This document shows, in pieces, positions 24,106 to 34,020 of a stretch of 64,000 nucleotides of DNA. The position numbers and the translations under genes were made by a program. The notes under the pieces are model-generated. The model saw only the letters and a program-made list of their open reading frames with translations. It searched no databases and was not told the DNA's origin. The first letter of the stretch is position 1. Every line of letters begins with the position of its first letter. Source of the stretch: Pseudoscleropodium purum (taxonomy: Eukaryota > Streptophyta > Bryopsida > Hypnales > Brachytheciaceae). Location: the NCBI GenBank assembly GCA_963969395.1, contig OZ017795.1:372001-436000 (forward strand), written 5' to 3'.

Positions 24106-25770
24106 GTGGGAATGCCGCCGCTACGTAGGTCGAGACCAGCGAGTCCCTCTGGAGGCGAGGTGAAACTCCGGAAAGTCATTCCAGTTATTCCCTCCACAGA
24201 GCCGGAAAAGTCTCAACTCATGGAGGATCTCACCTCTATGGGTTGCCTAGGGTTTAAAGAGAAACCCTGGGGTTTTAGGGAGGAGAGAATGGTCAAGGAG
24301 CTCCTCGGAAAGCTGTCCAACTAGTTTGACAACACCGTGAGAGGAACTCCCGTCCGCTGGAACGAGGGAATGTGGAGAGCGGTTTACGGTTTACGGGCAG
24401 GAGGTTTAGGGATGGCGAACCGGAAGGATGAGTTTGTCCGAGGGAAGTTCCAGGGAGCCGTCAACCCGAAAGACGGATACGCGGTCGAGGATTGCGTGGA
24501 TGACCAACACCATCGGCTCCTGCAATTCTTGGTTCCGGTCCTTCACCCGGAAAAGCCGACCAGGGTGACGATCACCCTCGGCAACACCATTTTCGGTGCC
24601 CTCAGTGGTACCCGGAAAGTGGACTGGGCACGGATCATTTCCGATCTCGTGACCCAGCTTGTTAGTAGAGTTGGGAAGAAGAGGGCCAGTCCAGTGTGCC
24701 CTTACCTCTTCCACCTCTATCGTGACCACCAAGTCCTCACTGACGCGGAGGAGAAGGTGTGGAGGACTCAAGAAGTCCTCCTAAAGTATGGGAAGTCGGA
24801 AACGGATGACGAGGCCGAATCCGATTCCGAGTCAGAACGGGAGTCGAGCGAGGAAGAGGAGGAGCCGATGCCGCCCATCAAGCGACAGAAGTTGACGCCT
24901 CTACACAAACGCGGGACGCCTCCCGGTCACGACAGACCGGCCCCGGAAGAGAGACCGGAAGCCGAGAAGACCGTTTCCGGGGAAGACCCGGAAATGCAAG
25001 ATCCGTTCAACGGTCTTATCAACCTCCTCTGCAACATCAGGGCGGATTGGGAGGTCAAGCACAGGACGCTTGCGGCGATCAGAAAGTTGGTAGGTGCGCC
25101 ACCGGACAGTAAGTTGGTGGAAAAGGTGGCGGAGTGCATCACCAATCCGGAAGAGACCCGGAAACAGGAAGCAGAGATCCACCGGTTGCAGGAGGAGGTG
25201 GACACCCTGAAGGCAACTCTCTTTGCCTATCGGGAAGACGTGACGGCCACCCGGGAGATGGCGGAGGAGACTCGGAAGATAGCCGAGCGAATCAAGGCGA
25301 CCCTGGGAGAGACCGGAACGGCCGCCACCAAAGCGAAGCTCTTCGACGAGAAGATCCACGAAGAGAAGAAACTATCCGGTTCCCGGATGCTCCGTATTCT
25401 CGCCGACTTCGCTGAGCAGGTGGAGACGGTGATGGTGGAGGGGCGGAAGGCTGTGGACCGGATTGAGGAAAGCAGCCGGAAGCTGACTGGAGCGACGTCC
25501 TCCAAGGGCATACATCTTTCGGACATCTCGCTACCGGATATCTTTCCGGACGCGACCATTCCGAAGGATAGGAAGGATTGGACTCCCGAGTCCAAGAAGT
25601 CTACACGGGCTGAGACTCCGGGCACGAGACCGGATGTTACAATCGACCTGGAGTCTTCACCCGGATCTAACCCTGCGGAGGGGGAACGGATCCGGAACTT
25701 GAGTGAAGTCTTCGAGGAGCTGGTTCCGGAGATCGAAAGCCCGACAATAGGATCTAGGGTTGTAGAGTAG
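24106..25770 (+). CDS. Long element-borne open frame with one internal TAG (72 + 477 aa)
   Basis: One frame runs from ATG 24106 to TAG 25768-25770, broken only by TAG at 24322-24324. The part before the TAG is Arg/Pro-rich and includes MGCLGFKEKPWGFREERMV. After it come a conserved-looking globular region (NPKDGYAVEDC, PEKPTRVTITLGNTIFGAL, RKVDWARII, VCPYLFHLYRDHQVLT), an acidic Ser/Glu stretch with a basic PPIKRQKL patch, a coiled coil (roughly residues 270-330 of the second part) and a Ser/Asp-rich tail. There are no polymerase, integrase or transposase motifs. It may be a gag-like protein of a nonautonomous retroelement. I recall similar proteins from bryophyte genomes but cannot verify that. 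The TAG could be CAG decay or readthrough. Confidence 0.6.
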
Positions 25771-25915
25771 ATAGGATTTTGATTCCAGTTAGGAGTAGGA
25801 GCGGATCCGGATCCGGCTCAACAGTATTAGGTTAGACCGAAAGTTAGATTAGGATGGCGGCGGACCCCCACGGGTTTTCCGCTCCTTTTTGTGCTTTTAG
25901 GGTTTTTACCCTTTG

Positions 25916-25923
25916 TATATAAA
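25916..25923 (+). promoter_or_regulatory. Second TATA-like box in the CCGGA element
   Basis: TATATAAA stands in the 3' part of the element, about 145 bases after the long frame. A pyrimidine-rich stretch (CTTCTTGTACCTTTCTCTTC) follows, as is common downstream of plant start sites. It could be the 3' counterpart of the box at 23938 if the element has diverged LTRs, but the surrounding sequence does not align by eye. Confidence 0.35.
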
Positions 25924-27593
25924 TCGGTTCCTGAGATGGAAACTGGGAGTTCTCCATTTTGCAAACTTCTTGTACCTTTCTCTTCTCCTCATTGTGTGTC
26001 TCTCTCCAGCGCGACAGGATTGTATGATGTGGAGTTAGGATAGTACGAGCCGGTTTGCGAGTGATTTCTCCCCTTGGTGTTTTATTTCTGATCCAAGGTG
26101 CATGTGAGTAGGTATCGAAGAGTTGGGAGTGAACTTAGTTCCTCAGCACGTCTAGAGTTTGAGATTCCGGGTGAGAAAGCCGTTGTTAGGCTAGGCGGGT
26201 AGGGAGGGATTCCTTAGCTGCGCTAGAACTCCCGGGTGGGAAATCTGGTCGAGTGTCCGATCTCCTGTGAGGTCTCACCACCCGTATGGGTAACGGAAGA
26301 ACTTTAGTTGATGTTGGAACGGACGGGTGCACTTGTAACCACCTGTCTTCGCACGGATCGGAAGTAGCATCAAGGTCGTTGTAGTACGAGAGGGTCGAGT
26401 GTGGGGTCTTTGTGTGACCTACAACCCGGATTGCTATCTGGGTTGTTGTGAAGGACCAAACCGGATCCAGATTAGCTTAGGAGTTTAGGAAGTAGGACAG
26501 TGGGTCTTCAGCCACTATAAGTCACGGAAGGAGTGGTGGGCCTACCACTCTCAAATGTAAGCGGCGACCCCTCTGATGGTGAAACAGAGGCAAAACTAAA
26601 CCGGATAGGACTACGAATACAGGATGACCATCCCGACCGGATTGGTCAAGACGAATTTCTAGGATCGGAAGTTGTGAGATCCTGGGATTTGGGTATTTGT
26701 ATGGACCGGATAGTTAATAGGACCGGAAGAAGGGGAAATCCGGTCTATAGTTATCCGGTGTGGTGGTATTTCTGGTTCTAGACCTAGGACCGGAAAGTAA
26801 GATTGGGATACTGACTGAGCTTAACTGCTTAATAGAGCTAGATACTTCACAGGATCTCGTGGGTTCGATCTTTAGAGTCACTTAGTTATACTCTAGAGCG
26901 ATTTTTGTGAGTATAATGGGGAATTGACCTGCCCTGTGCTGCAACAGCCAGCAAACTTGCTTCATTCCAATCTACTTGGGCAGCATGCTTGTTAAACAAA
27001 GATATATAAGAGGCCACAAAGCCATTTTGATGGATTCTTCCCAACCGGTCCTCGACATTGCTTCTCTGATCCACATTTCCATACATGGCGATAATTGCTT
27101 TTCTAAAAACATCATGATTGGACAATAAGTCGTAGTGACGCCCCTCATCAAGGGCTTGCAAAATCGGCATAACCCAATTTTATACAGCCCCAGCTATGTA
27201 GGAGAGAGCGGAGGCCACCTTATCTTCATCCAATTGATAAGCATGTGGTTTGCCTTGGAAAACCAAATGGAGCTAAGCAAACCACTTATACACTTCTCCT
27301 CCTTTTTTACCCAAGAATTTCTCGGGTGGTGCAACCTTCAATTCTTTGTGATCAAAACTCCCACCTCCATTGTCAACCAACCTCTGATGGCCAAAATTCG
27401 TTGCTCTTCCACCCACTAACAAAGATGCAACTAATGGAGCTATTACCGTATGTTCAGAAATTTGTTGCACAAGGTGCAGGATGGATGCCTGGAAGACGGA
27501 TTGAATTTGTTGTTGGATAAACTCAGCCCACTCTACACCCACCCCCTCCATCCCAGGTACCTTTCTTGTCATAGCCAACACTACTCCGTCCAT

Positions 27594-28140
27594 CTTAGCA
27601 CCGTATCTACAGGCCTTGTTCCAAACCCTGGCACGTCGTTGTAGGCTTGTTGTTCACCATTAATAGCAAGGCCGTCCCCCCAATTGTGGAGGCCAATTCT
27701 CCACTCTTGTATGTGTCATGTTCACTATTGGTTGTTGGAGAACCTTGTCAAAACACCAAGCAGAATTTTGGGAAAAAGCACGTTGAGAAGCAAGCCACAT
27801 CAGGACCTGCACTTCATTGTGCTCTCCATATCTTGGCAAGGTGTTATGAGGGGCTGTCTCATGCAACTTTCAATGCACCACATGTCAATTCAATGCCTAC
27901 ATGTGCCATGGGCCCTATGTACCAGAATAGGAGGCTCATGTGGATGTCGTCTATTTTAAGCAATGTATCAGGGCAAGGCAGTTCCACAACTACTTGCCTA
28001 TTATAACTTAAGACCAATTGATGCAATAATGATCCCATCACCTCTACCTGCATCACCTACCACAGACCTACCAAATCATTTTTGTATCGGAAACTACACC
28101 TATTGCCTATGGAGTGGAGACAGTTAGAGACTCGTCATAA
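27594..28140 (-). other. Chromovirus leader between the 5' LTR and gag
   Basis: This is untranslated or decayed leader by position. Short frames occur on both strands and I see no typical primer-binding site directly inside the LTR (the first inner bases on the minus strand are TTATGACGAGTC). Confidence 0.5.
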
Positions 28141-28512
28141 TGTCAAGATTCATTCCTCAAACCCGACTCTTGTCAACACTCCACGGCAATAGGCTAGCTC
28201 CCGAGCTCTATGCATCTGGCGCCAACCTACATACTTCAATCCAACATGATCATCCCGAAAGTCCCAAGTTGTTAACTACGCTTGCAATTAGAAATAGAGC
28301 TTGTACGAAGGGAGTTAGGGCATGTCCTCTTAATGTATCATGATATTAACAATATGAAGAGTGAGGGACAATGCCCCCCTCATTGAACTTAAGGGAGAAA
28401 TTAGGTCATAACCAACATAACCGTTTCAAGCTCATAACTACTTGTTACTAGTATTCCCTTCCTTCTTGTGTTCGTTGCTATCCAATCCCATTGATACGAC
28501 GAAGTCGTAACA
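28141..28512 (-). repeat. 5' LTR of the chromovirus
   Basis: 372 bases aligned with 18902-19275 almost without gaps. Read on the minus strand it begins TGTTACGACTTC and ends CTTGACA. The pair defines the element. Confidence 0.88.
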
Positions 28513-29282
28513 ATTGTCCCCCGAGGACCGAAAAGAAACGATGTCAGTAAGGATTGCAACCTTAGGCATTCTTTGAAGGCAACATGGAATTTTTGTCTGT
28601 AAATCTATCATCAATAGATTTCAGAGTTCTACTACATCCAAACTTTCAGGTATAAGATCAAAGGGTTGAATCAACATCTCAAGAACATCGACTGTCATGT
28701 CTAGAAATGCTCGACCGAACAACAAAACACAGGAGAAATATTATGAGAATTCATTAGCCAAGCATTAGCCAAACCCTAGCTACCAAGAAGAGAGTCCAAT
28801 GCAACAATCATCAAGGAAAATACTAGACCCTAGACCCTAAACCCTAGGCTCAAATTTAATGTTAATAGGATATGCAGTGGAGGACCAGTACTACGCATGC
28901 ACTCTTTAAAACTAAGCTCAATTCAAAGTGTAAATTAAGCAATTGTGCCCAAGTTAGATTACTTGGATGACAAGTAGTCAGGGTTTAGAGTTTAGAGTTC
29001 AAAAAACCAATCACTAGCCAAGTCCATCTAGCATTGGAGTTCTTTACAAATTAAAACCACCAAATAAGACCATCGTCTAATAAGAAGAAATTGAATCAAA
29101 GGTTCAAGAAAGCACAACCTTGGGAACATTGGAAGACAAAGATGATCAGTAATAGGAGTGACCTCGTCTGTACTGGATTTATTCCATGATTTGCACTTCC
29201 TTGACATCAAGTCATGCTTTTTTAGCATCAAGTTGCGCTTTCTCGTTTTAAACTTGTGTTTTTTAGTCCTGAAGTTGCGCTT

Positions 29283-29378
29283 CACTACAAAAGAACAACA
29301 TCCAAATTGACAAACAATGTTCGAATTGATAGAAAAAATGTCCGAACTGACAAAAAATGATAATATTCCCTTGTAGTG
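29283..29378. mobile_element. CACTA-type MITE, 96 bp
   Basis: It starts CACTACAAAAG and ends CCCTTGTAGTG, with a perfect CTT triplet duplicated on either side. It sits inside the 21-bp coding repeat of the coiled-coil pseudogene. Element plus duplication is 99 bases, so the flanking frame is kept. Confidence 0.85.
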
Positions 29379-29544
29379 CTTTCTTGTCCCAAAGTTGCGC
29401 TTCTTTGGTCTAAAGTTGCACTCTCTCTTGTAGGTCAGAGCACGTTTTGATTTGCTCTTCTACTCTTTCAATCTTCTGTTCTAAGCCTCCTATCTACTCC
29501 TTCACCTCTTATACTTGCTTGTCTAAATTTTTAACATCACCCAT

Positions 29545-31379
29545 TCTCTTCCATGACCCGACTCAATGATCAACTGACAATGAAAGCCTAATCCCAAGAA
29601 CATGACCCCTAAGCCCCAAGCAAATGATCTCTCCATGGTTCTATCAGAACACAAGAGCCTACGATCACTCATAAAGAACAAGCCAAATTTAATCTGGAAA
29701 CAATACACAAACTGCCAATTAATTGCTTGTTGGCCAAATCTGACTTGCTTATGTGAACTTTTACTGCCAAGTAGCTACACATAGTCAAGTGAAACAATAC
29801 AAGTAGAGCAAAAAATAGTATGTACGCAATTCATCATCAACAAGGGTGGAGAGTTACCTTGAACATTTCCGAAACGAGAATACTAAAGGATGAGCCCATG
29901 CACAGCAGAGAGGTATTAAAAGAAGCAAAACAAAGACTTGGCGCATTTGAAATCCTAAAACCCCAAGCGACAGAAATTGGAGACCAAAGGAAGATTAGAA
30001 TCCTTAGAAAAATCAATCATGTCAAAAAATATAGAGAGCATGCAAGACACTATAAGAAATCCATGTTTTAGGTAGCGGATTTTAGGTGACATTAAATGTA
30101 ACAACTTGTGTTTTTATGTCAATAATAGTGTCCACGATAACCTCTTGACGTTATAGCAGACATTATTGTTGACTTAAAAACACAAGTTGTTACATTTGAT
30201 GTCACCTAAAATTCATCACCTAAAACATGAATTTCTTATAGTGAGAGCAAAAGCTTGGAGAAAAAAACAAGAAAGTAGGCTAGTGATTGGCAAGAATGGA
30301 AAGAAACAACACTAGGCGAAATCTAAAACTTGGTAGATCAACTAAACTAACGAACCTCAAACACAAAACTCAGACTCACAAACTAACAAATGTGAAACGT
30401 AAGCATAAAACAACATTCAATTGCAAATTGAACCATACAACCAACAAACATGCAAGATAAAACCTAAGAAAAGAAATCTATCAGTGGAGAGACAGAGAAC
30501 GCACCAGGGACTAAGCAACAACTAGTGCACATGCAAAAGCGAGCGGAGCACGAGAGTGAGGGAAAGTGGTTGAGACCTCCAAAATACACAAAAGACATGA
30601 GAAGTAAAGGGCTAGTTGGGTAGTCCCAACCTCCTTTACCAAAATTCAACAAAGTTAAGGATAATTCCTTTGCTTCACTAGTGTTTTGGAGACCACATGT
30701 TGCCTTCCATCAACAAGAACAATTGCAGAAGCTTTTACAGGGGCACAAGCAATCTGATGGCACACAAGCTAAGAGCATATGGTCACCACACTAGTAAACT
30801 TACAGCCAAAGGAGAAAGAAAAAACAAGGATCTGAAGGCAAGGCATGGGTCCAACGACCACTGTCACAGTACTACCAGCCCTGCTTACACACAACCGCAA
30901 GCAAATTATTCGTTTGGCATGTTCCCATACTTGGGTTTCAAATTTTCTGGGCTGTCAGCATTTCAGGTAGCATCACGGATCTTGTCAAAGAAGAACATGC
31001 TGAATTTGAATCGTGCACTTTGTAGTTTGGTTATTTTTGTGAGAATTGCAGAGATGGCAACGAGATTAGGTCTTTGTCATAAGGTGAACCTTATTGCTCT
31101 ATAATGAATCCCTCTTTGTTTTGTTCTAGCTTTGATGGAGGATCTATGTTTCATTGTAGTGGATATTACTTACGCGGTGACTAGCGTGACGAAGACGGAA
31201 AAAACGCACATTGAACTTTCTTGAAGGAAGAGAAATTAGAGGCTGGAGTTGGCTATGATGCAGGGTGGATATGGAAGTGGTTTACATTTGGGAGTGCCAG
31301 GGAAATGCAAAGAAGCGGAGACCATCATGGAAGCGACGACAGCTCATTTCTCCAAAGATGGTACAAGGGCACTCAATAC
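29545..31379. other. Spacer with a MITE and one uncertain open frame
   Basis: Apart from the MITE at 30048-30243, the only sizeable open stretch is a 135-codon plus-strand frame at 30697-31104. It has no recognisable motifs and I do not call it a gene. The rest is A-rich, with no protein-like pattern. Confidence 0.4.
30048..30243. mobile_element. CACTA-type foldback MITE, 196 bp
   Basis: CACTATAAGAAAT at the left and ATTTCTTATAGTG at the right, with arms that pair over most of their length (for example TGTAACAACTTGTGTTTTTA against TAAAAACACAAGTTGTTACA). AGA is duplicated on both sides. Same class as the elements at 17952 and 29283, but a different internal sequence. Confidence 0.88.
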
Positions 31380-34020
31380 TCTGACGGGCACTTTGTACAT
31401 CTTGTACGTCGAAATCAGCATTGTTGTTTAATGGATTGTTTTTACCGCAGCTTGACACCAGAGGAATTGGCTAATGTGAGAGATTACAGTATGACTTCAA
31501 TCATCTTGGTGAGATTGCATTCAATGCAATGAGTTTGTTTTGTTGTCTCTTTCTTTACTTGCAGCAATGAGCTGAAGATGCCGAGAAGGGGTTTTCAATA
31601 AAATTAAATTGTTGCAGAGACTTTTAGAGAACATGATAATCTTGATGGGGAGTTCCCTGTATGGTCATATTGATCTCACGAAAGCTTTTCTGTGTATTAT
31701 AGAGGAGCCTCCATGTGATCACTGTGACATTAGGCAGGATTTTCTTTTATGATGTTGTCTAAAAATTTCTTGAAATATTCTAATGTATTGAAACTCCTAT
31801 CATGAATTATTCGGTGTGAATCTGATGACCTTGATATTCGATGACCGTGGAACCCTATTCAAGTAATACAGACAAACTATGTAGCACGTGGAATGAAATC
31901 GAAACGGACTTCCGGGGTTGTATGCAGCACCCCAGGTTTGTGGAGCCAGCATTTGGTGATCCCATATTGCCAACAAAGAAGTTGGCGGTTATTGTCTTAC
32001 CCCGTGGAGTAGACGCTATTGATCTTATAGTGCAAAATATCCACATGAAACTTGGTCAGATCTTCACAAGATTTACCCGAACGAGTCTGTTATACAGTCC
32101 ACATTGCCAATAAAGTTAATTCGTTAATACAATAGCTCCATTTGAATGATACTGAAGATCACAAGTCTTGTGAGAATTCCAATTATTATCTGTGCTTAAA
32201 GAGTTTCCCTTCAATTGGTGCTCAAATTAATACTGAATATTGAAGTGTGTGGTTACCTAAGTGGCAATCATGCAGCTCTTTTTTTCACATGATGGGCAAA
32301 ATCTACCTTCACTGGGTGCTTGAAACAGCTTTGGAGAGGCTGCGGAAACATACGCGTTGATTGTTTGCAGATTCGTGGAATGCATACTCTCATTCGAGTT
32401 TGGTAACTACGAATCATGACTTGGTGGATTACGCTAGCTGACACTTCACGATCCTTGGTCATATTGTTGAAGTAAATTTAAACCTCAAGTGCCCAAGCCA
32501 AAATCTACTTTGGAATCCAATAGTCAATCATATTAATTTCCAGAACATATTTCTATCGTTCAAGAGTTTATGGCATAAATTCTTCTTTCTTTTGCTACAT
32601 TTTATCACCTTCTTAGTAGCTTCCTAAACAATTTATTCCCAACTCCTTTAGATACGGAAGCGACCTTGTTTGGTCGTTTGAACCTTAGGGACTAATGGTT
32701 GCTTCTTGAATTTGCGCTGCAAAACTATTTCACAATGAAAACTACTGTGACTATGTCGTTTCTTGTGTAGACTGTGGAACACGGACTTGAACATTTGCCT
32801 TTCACTGAATGGCAGGTTATACAGTAACACCAACAGGTAGGATCAACAACTGTGTATCCTTCCTGAACGATTCGGAGGCAAGTCCTGAATCTGATGTTTC
32901 TTTCTCTTTCTTCGGTTTATTTATTGGAACATTCAATCGTGGAAATGTTTTTCACATATGATGCCTTCCCTCTGCAGCTCCGACCTATGTTGGAGTCGAC
33001 TTCTGCAAGCACCTTCGTGCAGTTTCCATCATCCGCAGTTGAACATTTAGTAGCTTCTTGGACTATCAAACCTGCAATTTCGGGAACAGAATACCACTGA
33101 TGGAGACATTAACCTAGTTGCAGATATATAAGCTCTGACTATTGGCCAGTTTATAAGTGCTGGCAACCTCCAATCATCTTGGCACAGGCTGTCCTCGATC
33201 GTAGTGTAAATGATAAACCTTGCAAAGATTGATTGAGCAGAGTATCGACCTTGATCTCTGCAGATGAATACGTTCTCCTCCTCCATCAATTAACTTCGGT
33301 GGATTATATAATTAGAGTCGATTACACAACATCACGCAAACCCAATCCATACTTCTCTCGGAATGCGTACTGCCTAGATAATGTAATCACAATGATGCGA
33401 CAATACCTTTTGCAGTTTAGTTCTGGAGTTGAGAGGTTGGACCCTACGGCCAACCTTTCAGAAATTCTGGGGTGCCCTTGCGAGTACCGCAGGGGGGTTG
33501 GAAATAGTTTTCAACCAGCAATTGACGCGTCTCGGTGGAACCTCACGAACTGCGTCATTGCCCCAAGCGCAAAGATACTCTGTCCTCTTCAACTCCCACT
33601 TGTTGTACCTTTGAGGAAAGGTACCCATGACAATCGTGAAGGGATATACAGCATTCACTTTCTCGTTCCAGCTGGTCAGGGAGTTGAGGACACTCAACCT
33701 CCACAAAATCAGGCTCTCCATCAATAGTTATTTCAGAGAAGGGTTTGTTTCAGTTATTCCAAACAGACCATGTTCAAGCGGCATACGTGATTCAATTGAG
33801 AGATTATCGTGAATAGCATACGGAATTGGATTTCCTGGATTTTGTTTTCATGGTATTATGCTTGCGTTTCTCAACATCAAGCTGGTGCGGAGGGTATCCT
33901 GTACAATATGCAAAGCGGTTCCTGCGACTGAAAAGCAGTCACATCTGAAATCAACGCAGGAACTGATTGAACGAGAGGTACCGCGTTCGTGGTTCCTGGG
34001 ATGCGTGAGTTTGGGAATGG
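31380..34020 (+). pseudogene. UKL: Uridine kinase-like / uracil phosphoribosyltransferase (UKL) pseudogene
   Basis: Fragments appear in the order of plant UKL proteins, which join an N-terminal uridine kinase to a C-terminal UPRT. They are CFYRSLTPEELANVRDY (about 31437-31487), KKLAVIVLPRGVDAIDLIVQ and KLGQ (within 31841-32070), a shifted KIYPNESVIQSTL (to about 32105) and QIRGMHTLIR (32368-32397). Then come VEHGLEHLPFTEWQVIQ (about 32774-32824) and YVGVDFCKHLRAVSIIRS, followed by TGA (32978-33045). The UPRT end VTSEINAG...VVPGMREFGNGF lies at about 33930-34020. The P-loop is unrecognisable, frames shift repeatedly, and the middle of the UPRT domain (33.05-33.86 kb) is missing or replaced. 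Functional relatives act in pyrimidine salvage; this copy cannot. Confidence 0.8.
33458..33830 (-). other. Unrecognised protein-like frame on the minus strand inside the UKL pseudogene
   Basis: From about 33830 down to 33458 the minus strand reads HDNLSIESRMPLEHGLFGIT, a stop, then an 88-codon open stretch that includes NAVYPFTIVMGTFPQRYNKW and REVPPRRVNCWLKTISNPP. Residue use looks like a real globular protein, but I cannot name it. The plus strand is also open here for up to 164 codons (33233-33727), so one of the two is a shadow. It lies where the UPRT domain's middle should be. Confidence 0.3.

Larger units (their letters stand above)
23682..26946 (+). mobile_element. CCGGA-rich 3.27-kb element inserted in the chromovirus gag
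   Basis: It is flanked by a perfect 5-bp duplication, GCCAG (23677-23681 and 26947-26951). The termini are TGTCGCAGC and GCTGCAACA, imperfect inverted ends of the TG...CA kind used by LTR retrotransposons. I could not find long direct terminal repeats, so it may be a LARD/TRIM-like derivative with diverged LTRs, or something else. It is less AT-rich than the flanks and studded with CCGGA. It carries a TATA-like box at 23938, the long frame 24106-25770 and another TATA-like box at 25916. It is younger than the chromovirus it interrupts. Confidence 0.75.
23216..27593 (-). pseudogene. Chromovirus gag, split by a 3.3-kb insertion
   Basis: The N-terminal and middle gag lie at 27593-26947 (minus), with KEPP-like VAPPEKFLGKKGGEVYKWFA followed by NGFVASYISLFNKHAAQVDW. 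Gag resumes at 23681 with LARFCGGLKDEVFDLIATVE and ends with a zinc knuckle, CWGCGKLGHVQAKC (near 23335-23380). Taking out 23682-26946 and one GCCAG duplication rejoins the two halves in frame. Gag forms the particle that packages the element's RNA. Stops and shifts are present. Confidence 0.85.
18902..28512 (-). mobile_element. Ty3/gypsy chromovirus LTR retrotransposon, degenerate and nested
   Basis: Two diverged long terminal repeats (18902-19275 and 28141-28512) bracket gag, protease, reverse transcriptase/RNase H, integrase and a chromodomain, in that order on the minus strand. The order is typical of the chromovirus branch of Ty3. Target sequences ATTGG (18897-18901) and ATTGT (28513-28517) look like a 5-bp duplication with one mismatch. 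A polypurine tract with GGGGGG lies just before the 3' LTR (near 19280). No classic primer-binding site was found next to the 5' LTR. Many stops make it inactive. Two younger elements sit inside it, at 22214-22537 and 23682-26946. Confidence 0.9.
17510..29544 (-). pseudogene. Coiled-coil plus kinase-like protein, pseudogene interrupted by nested transposons
   Basis: Coding blocks run from right to left: a heptad coiled coil (29544 to about 29180, with repeats like EKAQLDAKKA), a short block (28604-28513), then 18901-18174 and 17951-17510. The 18901-18174 block includes SLWDRSIVDLLQLIHEVL, FFARPIGIAYLVQ and LHNLYAPFKRLSPHE. The last block carries a kinase-like core, HGICHRDIRMANILCAP and LIDFELAG (HRD plus a DFE in place of DFG), and ends at 17510. 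Stops occur in frame: TGA near 18636, TAG at 18424-18422 and several in the coiled coil. The interruptions are a CACTA-type MITE at 17952-18173, the chromovirus at 18902-28512 and another MITE at 29283-29378. Removing the two MITEs leaves the frame in phase. The joining of blocks across the chromovirus is my inference. The family is unnamed, though the layout resembles plant coiled-coil/kinase proteins with EKAQL repeats. Confidence 0.6.

Noticed and set aside
24406..25625. Several long minus-strand frames (121, 152, 132 codons)
   Set aside because: Shadows of the 24106-25770 frame in GC-richer DNA; no motifs of their own.
26820..26885. tRNA-like sequence with GGGTTCGATC, suggesting a tRNA gene or SINE
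   Set aside because: A D-arm can be imagined, but the T-stem around the GTTCGAT loop does not pair and no acceptor stem forms.
28141..28512. Right LTR as a solo LTR of another element
   Set aside because: Considered because a G-rich tract (GGGGGACAAT) precedes it like a polypurine tract, but near-matching target bases (ATTGG/ATTGT) and the continuous coding order favour a single element.
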